Source: Eremomyces bilateralis CBS 781.70
Lineage: Eukaryota; Ascomycota; Dothideomycetes; Eremomycetales; Eremomycetaceae
Assembly (NCBI RefSeq): GCF_010015585.1
Contig: NW_022985067.1
Span: forward strand, 1,810,940-1,874,939
DNA: 64,000 nt
Direction: 5' to 3'
A program made the position numbers and the translations under genes. This document shows, one piece after another, positions 36,214-46,300 of the stretch. Position 1 is the stretch's first letter; each line of letters begins with the position of its first letter. Under the pieces are notes generated by a model that searched no databases, had not been told where the DNA came from, and worked only from the letters and a program-made list of their open reading frames with translations.

Positions 36214-37404
36214 TATCGCACCACGGTCTCAAGCAAGAGCCACCGCCGACGTCTACAGCCTGGCGACTGTCATGTATAACTACCGTCCACAGAAGAAGCC
36301 ATTAGCATCCGGATTGTGAGGTTGAGTGCAGCTTTCCGTTGGATGGTCCGTGATTCTGAAATTGCGGGGACGGGGTACCCCACAGCGTGGCCCTGCCGAA
36401 CGGCTAAGGAAACGGGGACCATTCCAACACATCAGGACCAAAGGGCACGAACTGGTCTATGTATAATGAAAGTGGAAAATCATATCCAGCGACAGCGTTG
36501 TACCGAATATACCCTCTGCGGAGAGCTTCGGGCCTCAATTCAAACTTCGGCCAACACCCACTGGATTTAAGCGGAGACAAGGACTTTGAGATGAGGTCAA
36601 AATCGGGGGTTTCCTCCGCACCGAACTCTCTGGAAGGAGTTTCTCTTCACACTTCAGTCACACTAGACACGCAATTGTGTAGACAGCCACAGCTCCGCAT
36701 AGAAGAAGTGGACAAAAAGGGTTGTTAAGCAAGAAGACGACTGACGATGTAGCCACCATCGGTGGCGAATGATTCAGCAGGCGGGTCCTTAAAGAACGGA
36801 AGAGCATGAAGATTGATAGACAAGCCCGATCGCAAGGCATTGCTGAATGCCGATACTAGGTATTGGGTCCAACAGAGAGTGCTTGCCGAACGCGGATAAC
36901 ATCTCGGCTCTTCCAACCCAGTATGCTCGCTACTCAAACGACCTCCATATTACCCCGCACGGCATCATCTACAAGATGCAGATCCTGAGAATAATGTACT
37001 ATGTATGTAGAGCATCGAAGATCCGCAGTTCGCATTCCGGCCACCAACTATCCTTCGGGATTTAGAACATTGGCGTTGGGCTGGACTAGCGCGAATGAGG
37101 GCCAGCTGGTCCTTGCCGGCTTGCCCACGCATGAGTAATGTCAATGGCTGGGGCTCGGCGTTTCTGCATGTGATCACTTGCCCTGCGAGGACTGGGGAAT
37201 CGTCATATCGCTCCATAGAAAATCCAAAGGAGTGCAGCTACTAGCAACTAGCAAGGAATGGAGAAAGTAAAAGTGTGAGCGACATACTATGTTATTGTTA
37301 CTATGCTAACACGAAGTTATGGTACGTACTCCATGTGAAGATGCGCCAGCAAATACATACCTAGATGCACCAAAAGCCATGTCAGGTCCTTAGGTGCTTT
37401 GCAT
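36214..37404. promoter_or_regulatory. Intergenic region with the bZIP promoter
   Basis: This 1.2-kb stretch has no recognised gene. It contains an ATGAGTAAT site at 37131-37139, 918 bp upstream of the bZIP start and 266 bp past the monooxygenase stop. Confidence 0.4.
37131..37139. promoter_or_regulatory. bZIP-type site ATGAGTAAT upstream of the bZIP gene
   Basis: An exact copy. If functional it could allow autoregulation; the distance (918 bp) makes this weaker than the other sites. Confidence 0.4.
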
Positions 37405-39361
37405 TTAGTTCCGCAGTTGTACGCAGGCTTCTTGCAACAACAACCCAAGGTCCCGCTCCTTAGCCAGAAACCCCAAGCCTACGGCATAACACACGATGGC
37501 AGATTTCGATTGCAATAACCCAACAATTGATCTCCAGGCGCGTCTCAACCGCCAAAAGCTGTCTCCTCCTTTGAGTTTGAAGTCACTCCACTTGGGGAAG
37601 AGAGTCCGTCGCCAGAATGTAGCCGCGTAACCAGGCCACGAAGCGGAGTTCCTACCGGCTTTGTTGATGTACCAGTTGGAGCATCCAGCCGAGAAGACTG
37701 TATCATGAAGCTCGAGATCAATGCCTTCAACGAAGTAGTCTTCAGCGGCCTTCTCAACCTCCACAGTCCTCGCTCTTCTGTCCAGTAAGGGTTCGAATAG
37801 TGTCTTTGCAAGGTAATCAACTTGAACTTCCGAAGCAAAAATGACTGAATTGTGGGCCGGGAAGGTGTTTGGCCCAAACCTAAAATCGGATCAGCTTTCT
37901 TCTAACATATGGCCATCAATAGGCTCACATCAATGCGAAGTTGGGGAAGTTGTGGATGTGCATGCCCATGTAGGCTTGCGCACCAACGTGTGCATCCCAT
38001 TGCTTATGCAAATCGATACCACTTCTCCCAACAACTTTCAATGGCCCGAGGAAGCTCGAGACTTCGAAGCCTGTGGCGAGGACAATCACATCGAAGTCGT
38101 CATGCACACCAGACTCGCTAACAACACCAGTTGCGTCAAACTTCTGTATACCTTCAGCACGAAGAGTCATGTTGTGTGTGTGCAAGGCCTCGAGATAGCC
38201 GGGATCGAAAATTCGCCTCTTGCAGCCTGTACGACTGTTAGCCAATTGTGCCCAGGATGGACCTGCGTAGTGTTCTAAGTACCTAGTGGAAATTTCGGGA
38301 TGAGAATATCGTGGTACTTCTTTGGTGCCGTTGCCAAAATGTACTCCCTCGCAGCGCGCTCCGTGGCCTCACGCTGCTTTTGAGAGGCTTCGGAAGCTCC
38401 GTACGTTGTCATCAAGGCATCACTTGAGCTGAAAATCTGGTACCGATGATACCTCTGCCAGAGGGGGACATAGGTAAAACAGAACTTCTCGATGGCTGAG
38501 AACTCGCGATTCGGTCGTTCATGATACCACTGTTGGCCTCGCGCATATCTGCGTCAAAATTAGACGGATCATCTATATTCATAGGTCATGGACTTACTGA
38601 GTAACGTGCTTCACGTCTTTGACGACGCTAGGCACTACCTGGGCGGCCGAGCAGCCGTTACCGATAACGGCCATTCGCTTGCCCCTATAATCATACTTCG
38701 TGTTCCATCGTGCGGTATGAAAAATGGTCCCTTGGAATTCATCTTGGCCTGGAAATTTCGTCTTTCTGGGTTCTGATATACTACCAATAGCCGAGATGAA
38801 GATAGTCGCCTTCTTCGTGTACTTCCGCTTTGTTCTCTCGTCCAGAAGATGAACTTCCCATTTGTTTTCCTTCTCATTCCAAGTCGCACCTTCGCATGAT
38901 GTATTGAAAACCATATGGGGCCGCAAGCGAAACTTGTCTACCGTTGATTCCATATCTACGCCCATGGAATCAATCGTGTGAACGATAGGCACAGGCTGGG
39001 TCACTTACATTCAAGAATCTCCTCACGGTCGCAAAGCTCTTTCGACCACCGAGGATTCAAATTGAAACTGAAGGAGTACAAATGGGTGGGAATATCACAA
39101 CCACTGCGCACAAGATAAGCCTCAACTGGCGCCTTTGCAGTCAGACAATTGAATACGCACCATCCTGGATAAACATTGGTCCTCCATGTGCCGCCAGGTC
39201 CATCCAATTTCTCATACATCTGGACGCCCATTAGCAGAACTTCTTGCATGAAAGGCTTCACTAACCGTGAAGTTGTCGAATCCCAGCTTCTGCTTCAACT
39301 TGTGCGCCATAGCAATCCCCGACGGCCCGCCGCCGATGATAATCGCGTCAATAGAAGTCAT
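37405..39361 (-). CDS. Baeyer-Villiger-type flavin monooxygenase (class B)
   Basis: Seven exons: 39361-39266, 39219-39161, 39103-39009, 38955-38598, 38548-38283, 38226-37929 and 37879-37405, giving 548 aa, the usual size. FAD-binding GGGPSG (10-15), EKLDGPGGTW, the Baeyer-Villiger fingerprint FxGxxxHxxxW (F157-W167, FQGTIFHTARW), the NADPH-binding GNGCSA (182-187) and the second motif ATGF are all present. Such enzymes insert oxygen beside a ketone to make an ester or lactone. The metallo-beta-lactamase-fold gene starts divergently 579 bp away, which suits lactone formation followed by ring opening. The substrate is unknown. The gene model is supported at every junction by conserved sequence. 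Confidence 0.93.
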
Positions 39362-39940
39362 CTTGAGCTGTTGCAGCACAATCGGTCACTCTCAGACGAA
39401 TGAAGGATGCTCACAGTAAAAGTTTTGGAGTATGGGGTAAACCACGGAGTATACTTGGAAATATAACAACGCATTAGTAGCTCACTAGAGTGGCCACTCT
39501 AGACACCATGTTATTCGACTGCCATTGCCCATTCCACATCGAGAATACGTCGCCTTGCACAGGGACCAGTCGTCAACGGCTGTACATACTGGGATCCGCA
39601 AACATGAGTAATGTCTAATGTCTATCATGATTTCGCGCTTGCATACCCATGACTCGTGTGCCCCGGATCTTTGGTTAATACTACCTGGATGGTGCCGATG
39701 GCCACTTGCCGACTTGCCGTGCATTCCTGTACGGCAGCGGTCTATAACCCGTCCATGGTCTGTTAGACTGTAGACACAGTGGATCAAAATTGCTCTTCAG
39801 ATGGCAGCGTCATGCCACGCCAGGTAGGATATAGAGATGGAGATTGGAGTTAGGATCGTAGAGGTGGAGATTGAAGTTTATTTCTTGAGCCTACTATCCG
39901 CTTCATCGTCCAAATTTACAGGAAAGGGGAAAAATAAAAA
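39362..39940. promoter_or_regulatory. Shared divergent promoter of monooxygenase and metallo-hydrolase
   Basis: A 579-bp interval between two divergent start codons, with one ATGAGTAAT site. No coding seen. Confidence 0.55.
39604..39612. promoter_or_regulatory. bZIP-type site ATGAGTAAT between the divergent monooxygenase and hydrolase
   Basis: An exact copy, 243 bp from the monooxygenase start and 329 bp from the hydrolase start. Confidence 0.5.
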
Positions 39941-41134
39941 ATGGCCACAGCGGGGTTGACGCCAGAAGCCGCACCAAGACTCAATTTGCCGAAAGGGGTC
40001 GTCTCCTGCACAATCGCCGCTATCAATACAACATGCGACTTGACGGTTCCTATCGATACGCTGTGCGAACCATCGATAGACGACCATAACCTACTAAATT
40101 TGCCAACGATCGCTTTTCTGATCACGCATCAGCCCTCTGGGCGGCAGGTGCTCTTCGATCTAGGATGTCGAAAGGATTTCTGGAATCTGCCTCTTCCAAT
40201 CGCAGAAACTATCAAGGCAAAGGTGCCTGGTATCAGAGTTGACAAAAATCTGATCGACGTCTTGGTCGAAGGTGGTAGCGATATCGCAAACATTGAAGCA
40301 GCGATACTCAGCCATCATCACTACGATCATATTGGCCATCCGAGTACATTCCCGAAATCCTTAGATCTTATAGTTGGTCCTGGGTTCTCCGAAGAATTCT
40401 TGCCTGGCTACCCAACAATTACAACATCCCCCTTCTTCGAGAACGATTTCGATCGGAACGTGCGCGAGCTCGACTTCTCGGGCGGACTCATCATCGTCGG
40501 CTTCCGCGCCATCGACTATTTCGAAGATGGGAGTCTGTATCTCCTGGATTCTCCGGGCCATGCAGTTGGACATATTTCAGCCCTAGTGAGAACCACCGAT
40601 TCAATAGCAGCTATTGACACCTTCGTGTTTCTGGGGGGAGATATCTGCCATTTCGGCGGCTCTTTCAGAGCCACAAGATACCTGCCAATGCCATATATGC
40701 TTAGTCCATACGATGTGGGACAGAGCCCTGACAAATCGCCGACTCTGTGTTGCACACAGTTCACTGCCTGCCATCCACAGCAGGAAAATGCGAGAACATC
40801 GCCATACTACAAAGTTTGTAGCGGGTCCGACTCGTGGTATGAAAACCCGCCACTTGCACAGCAGAGCATCGAGAAGTTGAAGGTGATTGATGCCGACGAT
40901 CGGGTTCTCGTCTTGATCGCTCACGATTTGGCCATGCTGGACGTCATCTCTTTCTTTCCCAAAGGCACGATTAACGATTGGCACAACTTGGGATGGAAAC
41001 AGAAGCTACGTTGGCGATTCTTGAATGAGCTTCCCGTGGAAGGAAATGAGCGGAAAGAAGTTCTTGTCAACGGAACATACGTGGATGGGAAGCGTGTGAA
41101 GGACTTAGATGGCAAGTGTATGCAGCATCAATGA
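39941..41134 (+). CDS. Metallo-beta-lactamase-fold hydrolase, AHL-lactonase-like
   Basis: A single-exon protein of 397 aa. The zinc motif HxHxDH is seen as HHHYDH (residues 125-130) after LFDLGCRKDF, the usual start of lactonase-like members; DSPGHAVGH supplies a further metal His and LGGDICH another ligand. Members hydrolyse lactones, thioesters or related esters. No signal peptide, so probably cytosolic. Fungal paralogues often occur in secondary-metabolite or catabolic clusters. Paired with a Baeyer-Villiger-type enzyme, the simplest inference is a lactonase; other hydrolase activities of this fold remain possible. Confidence 0.9.
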   Translation: MATAGLTPEAAPRLNLPKGVVSCTIAAINTTCDLTVPIDTLCEPSIDDHNLLNLPTIAFLITHQPSGRQVLFDLGCRKDFWNLPLPIAETIKAKVPGIRVDKNLIDVLVEGGSDIANIEAAILSHHHYDHIGHPSTFPKSLDLIVGPGFSEEFLPGYPTITTSPFFENDFDRNVRELDFSGGLIIVGFRAIDYFEDGSLYLLDSPGHAVGHISALVRTTDSIAAIDTFVFLGGDICHFGGSFRATRYLPMPYMLSPYDVGQSPDKSPTLCCTQFTACHPQQENARTSPYYKVCSGSDSWYENPPLAQQSIEKLKVIDADDRVLVLIAHDLAMLDVISFFPKGTINDWHNLGWKQKLRWRFLNELPVEGNERKEVLVNGTYVDGKRVKDLDGKCMQHQ

Positions 41135-41732
41135 GGGGAGTGGACACTCCGTTTGTTTTGCAATGAGTGACTTAGACATATGATAGGGGAGCTTCAATAC
41201 ACCATTTTTGGTCAAGTTGCGATTTGCCCAGCTGCAAAGCGGTCACGCGACATCTTCGTGTTGAGCCGAGCGATCTTCGCTTATAGAGTGATATGACTGT
41301 ACAGGAGGGACGGAAGAAGCTACCTAACAAGTGTTGACCATTGCTGAGATTCGGTGAAGTCTAGGCAAGGACGACTTTAGGAATGAAATAAGAGTTCAAT
41401 CGGATGTCACTTGAATCGGGTGGGATTTCCAAAATCCAATTCCGTGCTTTGTAAGGAACATCAACAATCAAGAAATCGGGGTGCACCAATAATTGTGGCC
41501 GGATCTAATATATCGAGATATGTAAGCGTTGCTAAGCAAGGTTGGACTAGTTTCCTGTCTCCCAGAGTGCTGATCCCTGGATTGATGTCAGTCGACATCT
41601 TCATGACCACACAATGAGTAATATCAACCGGTCAGGGTCCTGACTAACAAGACTGGCTTGGAGTATTTAAATCAGAGGGGAAGAATTGTATAAAACACAG
41701 AGGTGATCTGTACGAACGTTGAAATCGCTGGA
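41135..41732. promoter_or_regulatory. Intergenic region with the Ecm4-like promoter
   Basis: Non-coding. ATGAGTAAT lies at 41614-41622, and AT-rich sequence follows near 41660. Confidence 0.4.
41614..41622. promoter_or_regulatory. bZIP-type site ATGAGTAAT, 119 bp upstream of the Ecm4-like gene
   Basis: The last copy of the motif in the run and the one closest to a start codon. Confidence 0.5.
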
Positions 41733-42939
41733 ATGTCAAGTCTGCTTCGCCGATTGCCACAACTAAGAAACCAGTTAACACCTCGATCTCCACCCACCAT
41801 AATCCTGTCCGCAAAGATGTCGACACACGATCCAGCCAAGAAGAACATCCTCAACTGGGTCGACCCCAAAGACAAGAGCGGGGAATTCAGGCGCCAACAG
41901 TCCCAATTCCGCGACGTCATCTCCTCCGATCCCAACGCCGCCTTCCCCGCCGAAAAGGACCGGTATCATCTCTATGTCTCGTATGCCTGCCCCTGGGCCC
42001 ACCGGACCCTCATCGTCCGGAAGCTCAAGGGCCTGGAGGAGCTGATCCCGTTCACGGCGGTGCACTGGCACATGGGCGAGCGAGGCTGGCGGTTCGTGAC
42101 GCCGGACGAGACGGTGCCGGGGGAGAACGCGGTGCCAGATCCGCTGCACCCGGAGTACACGCATCTGCGGGACATTTACTTCGAGAATGATAAGGAGTAC
42201 GGTGGACGGTTCACCGTGCCGACCTTGTATGACAAGAAACAGAAGCGGATCGTGAACAACGAGAGCAGCGAGATCATTCGCATGTTCTACCATGCCTTCG
42301 ACGCGTTGCTGCCGGAGAAGCACAGGAATCTCGATCTGTTCCCGAAAGCGTTGCAGCAAAAGATTGAGGAGACGAATGATTGGACGTACAACGATATCAA
42401 CAATGGTGTCTACAAGTCCGGGTTTGCGACGTAAGTAACACCTCCGCCAAAACGATTCAGGACACTAATTGTTTGACCAGTTCACAAGAAGCCTACGAGA
42501 AGGCGTGCACACAGCTGTTCAAGTCTTTGGACCGTGTTGAGGCACATCTCTCCTCATCTCCCGGACCCTACTATTTCGGCACCGAGATCACGGAGGCAGA
42601 TGTCCGGCTGTACACGACAATCGTCCGCTTTGACCCCGTGTACGTCCAGCACTTCAAGTGCAATATCCGCGACATCCGATCGGGATATCCTGCCATTCAC
42701 GCGTGGCTCCGGAAGCTGTATTGGGACGTCCCGGCGTTCCGCGAGACGACCCAGTTCGAACACATCAAATATCACTACACGAAGAGCCATAAGCAGATCA
42801 ATCAATTCGTATGTTGGCGCGTTCTAACTGTATGTGGCGCGAAGGCTGACATGACGTGCAGAGCATCACCCCTATAGGACCCCTTCCAGACATTCTTCCG
42901 AAGGATCAAGAAGTGGCGGCAGGAAAGGCATCAAAATGA
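41733..42939 (+). CDS. ECM4: Omega-class glutathione transferase / glutathionyl-hydroquinone reductase (Ecm4/Gto)
   Basis: Exons 41733-42430, 42481-42808 and 42862-42939. The thioredoxin-fold half carries the catalytic CPWAHRT motif, and the helical half contains [20 protein letters not shown], both diagnostic for xenobiotic-type omega GSTs and glutathionyl-hydroquinone reductases. Two in-frame starts are attractive: the ATG at 41733 gives an Arg-rich, acid-free leader ([14 protein letters not shown]) that could direct import into mitochondria, and the ATG at 41817 (MSTHDPAKK) matches cytosolic homologues. A third upstream ATG at 41703 is in frame but adds an acidic leader. It may reduce glutathionyl conjugates of quinones or reactive intermediates; whether it belongs to the cluster is uncertain, although its promoter has the shared motif. 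Confidence 0.92.
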
Positions 42940-43372
42940 GTGAGGTGAATGGGAATCCACGCTTAGTTTCGGAATAATAACGAGTAGTCTTTCATATTGC
43001 AAAGTCTTATCACGAGTTCACGACCATGTTGAATGAACTACGTAGCGTTATTTCACTACCTATGATTAATATACACATTCCCTCTACTTGGATGTCTCCG
43101 CGTAAGGCATTGCAGGTCATTAGCTCGTAAAGGCGTCACCATCTTCTCGCAAAGCGACTCTAAGCTCGCCTGGAAGCGTGCTGTACCGACCCATAACGCC
43201 AAATCATCAAGCTAGTGGCAACTGCCCCTCCTGCTAGTGGTATTGCCACGCCAAGCCCTAAGGCATGCTGTCGAACGCCAAAGTGAAAAAGTCCTCTATA
43301 ACCCAACGTATCGAGCCACCGACCTCAACGAAGGGAAAGTTGTATTAGTAAAGAAAGACATCAGCATCCTGC
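42940..43372. other. Convergent intergenic region
   Basis: Contains the 3' ends of the Ecm4-like and Lst4-like genes. Nothing else recognised. Confidence 0.4.
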
Positions 43373-46300
43373 TCACGACGAGAATCTATCCGCATCTTGC
43401 ATCCACCTGCGCACCCCCTCCCGCAAAATGGAGGAGTTGGTAGACACTTTGTGGCGATGACCCGGATTCCCCACCACCTCGGCCTCGACACTCTCGCCCT
43501 TTCCTCGCGCCATGTCCGCCGCGACGCTCTTGACGATATCTTCGAGAGCATCCATGACGAGCTGCTTGCATTCATAGTTGGTGAAGCCGAGCATGTTGAC
43601 GCCCGGCCCGACGTCCGGCTCGATTCCTGGGACTGCGGTCTCCATTGGAGGGCCGATGTCGATGCCGTTGGATGGAGTGGGCACGGTGGTATCCTCGGAC
43701 TGACGAGTCTGGTCTCTGCCGCGGCGAGAGCTCGATCTCGAGGAAGCAAGTGAAAGTGACAAATGTTGCTTGTCCGGCGAGAGTAGCTTCTTAAGGCACC
43801 GGGTTAGGATTGGATCCCGATCCGTCAGATTCTCCTCTGAAAACCTCTCCTCGACCACCGTCTCGCCTAAGTTGGAATATAGTGAGTGTGGTGCATCTGT
43901 GTGTGTATTCGGACGGAAACCACGGTGAGGCATGCCCCCAAAGCCGATTCCTGGAGTAGGATTCAATGCCGGGGTCACGGGCATGGACAACGGGAATATC
44001 TCGGAGAATGATGGCTTGACCAGCCGCTTCAACGTGAGTTTACGCACGGTAAATGTGGCCGTATCTGCAATGATCGTCGAGCAAACATTGACCCACCGCT
44101 CATGTGGCTTGACTTCGGCGGGATCGGGAGTATTCGATGGGCTAGTACAGGGAAGGCTGTTGGTTGGAGTAGGCTCGGCTCTCATGGTGTTGCGGATGTC
44201 TTTCTCGAGATCGGAGTATGGCAACACCGATTGCAGCTCGAAGTCCGGGTGGAATTTCTTGAGCCATCCAGCGACGTTTACTGCGTTGATATCCTTGCTG
44301 TGAAGACATGGGTTCATCGATGGGAAGGTACCTAGTTGACTGCCTGATCCGAACGAGCCAGGATCCACGCAATCAGACCCTCCAGCACTTGAAGATGAAT
44401 TGAAACCGGGGAGGAAAGGAGACTGGGCTGGTGAGGCCAACCCGAAGCCCGTTTCGAGTGTCGAGTCGAAGAATGGTATCTCGACGTCGATAACACCATC
44501 AGTCTCATTGACGGACATCTTCAGGGGCGAATAAGAGCTTTGAGAGCGCTTGCGCTCTGGTATCGCACGAGCCGCCGACGTTGCGGATGTCCCGGTGGTT
44601 GCTGTCGCCGACACGTTTGAAGTTGTATCCGAAGTGGCAATGCGTTGTTCCGGCGAGTCTTGTTCTGGGTCGAGGGCCGAAACATCCGGAGATAGAGCGC
44701 CAACCGAATCTTGCAGATCTTCGGGATACAGATCGCGATCAACGCCGGACAGCTGTTCGACCATACGTTCAAGCTCGTTTGGTTGGCGGTACGCGCTCCG
44801 GTTCGCCGTGGAAATTCCGAGGCCTTCGTCCGGTGTGTGCATGATGTCGCCGTAATCCGTAGAAGAGTCTTGACGGGTTCCGAGACTCCACAAGCTTTTG
44901 AAACTGCCCCATCGGCTTGCGGATTGGGACTCGTTGCTTTCATGGGCTGAGGTGGACCGATTGAGGTTGCTCATCAGATTCGCAGATGCGAGGCTACTAC
45001 TGCTACCAGGGCGAGGCAAAATGGAGGTTGCAGAGGGAGTACGTGGCATAGCGAAACGGACAGGGGTAGAAGAGGTCGGAGTAACCGTCGATGGTGTGGC
45101 AGCGCCGCTCTTTCGGACGGATGGATCGACATCAGCCGCTAGAGATAACTTAGGCAGGATTGGTCGTCCCTCCGACGCTGGACGGGATCCTGTCTCGTGA
45201 GCTGCCTCCCGGTCGTTGACCTTTGCAGGACTCCGTTCGTCAAGGGTATCTATGGTGGAGGTGCTATTGTTCCGTCCTCCAACCTGCTGCGGAGCCATGG
45301 AGGATGCACTCTTTCCTCTTCGATTGATCGTTCGCCGAAGGGATTCATTGCGGGAGAGTCCTACATTCATAGGCGGGGACTGAGAGTATGCTCGGAAAGA
45401 TGCGGACGTCGCCGGCCGACGCGGTGAGAACGCACCAGTTGGTTTGGGAGACGATGGCAGAAACTCAGAAAGAAAGAACACTAACCGCCGAGCTGCGATG
45501 GCATTGTTTGACACGATAACGGTTCTTGACGCGATGTCCTGGCTGTCTCCAGTTGAACGTCGTCGCTCCCAGTGCTTCTTGCGGTACTGCTTCGGACCTA
45601 GCGTATCAAGCCACTCTGTGTGACTTCCAAGGAACGAAGTTAAAAACGTTGCGAGGAAGTCATCTTTCGACCCGTTGAGGTTACTAAGCCACTTGGCCTC
45701 CTCTCGCCACAGCGCCCATTTCCCTTGGCCGGTCCGTACTCGAGGGATTATCATGCCTCGAACGATTCTCTCACCGGCAGACGTTGCAGCCCTTTTCAAG
45801 TCGTCGTCGAAGGCAAGGGTATAAGGCTTGAGGTAGACTCGTCTACGATATCGTGTGTTTGTAGATTGAGGTCCATTCGGGCTGGGCGAGCCAACATCCA
45901 CCGCCCTTAGTCTTGCTACGATTTTCTCTGCAGCAAGTTCGTGCAACGTAGCTAGACTCCTCACGATGACATCCCAGTGCCTTCCAACCAGGTCCACATT
46001 GTCATCCACATCACTCCCGAATGGCGACGAGAAGGAGTCGGAGCCGTAGATCGGGTCAACGAGCATCCACCCAGCTCTCCTGTCGGAGTCGAATGAAGAA
46101 GGTAATGATTCGGGACCAGGGGCAGAGGTTGGCCATTTGGCGTTCCATCGAGTTGCGGAACGACTCGCCAGAGATTGCGCCACCGGCAATTGGATAGCGA
46201 TGCATACACCGTACATCGGGGTTCTGGTCGTATTTCCGGCTATCGAACTCCTCCTGCTAGAAGCAGCTCTTGCGTTCATTGTAGGGAATGGAAATTCATG

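Noticed and set aside
22107-42939. Reading the run as a secondary-metabolite biosynthetic cluster
   Set aside because: No backbone enzyme (PKS, NRPS, terpene synthase, prenyltransferase) or P450 is present in the window; a catabolic or detoxification role fits better, though a backbone gene elsewhere cannot be excluded.
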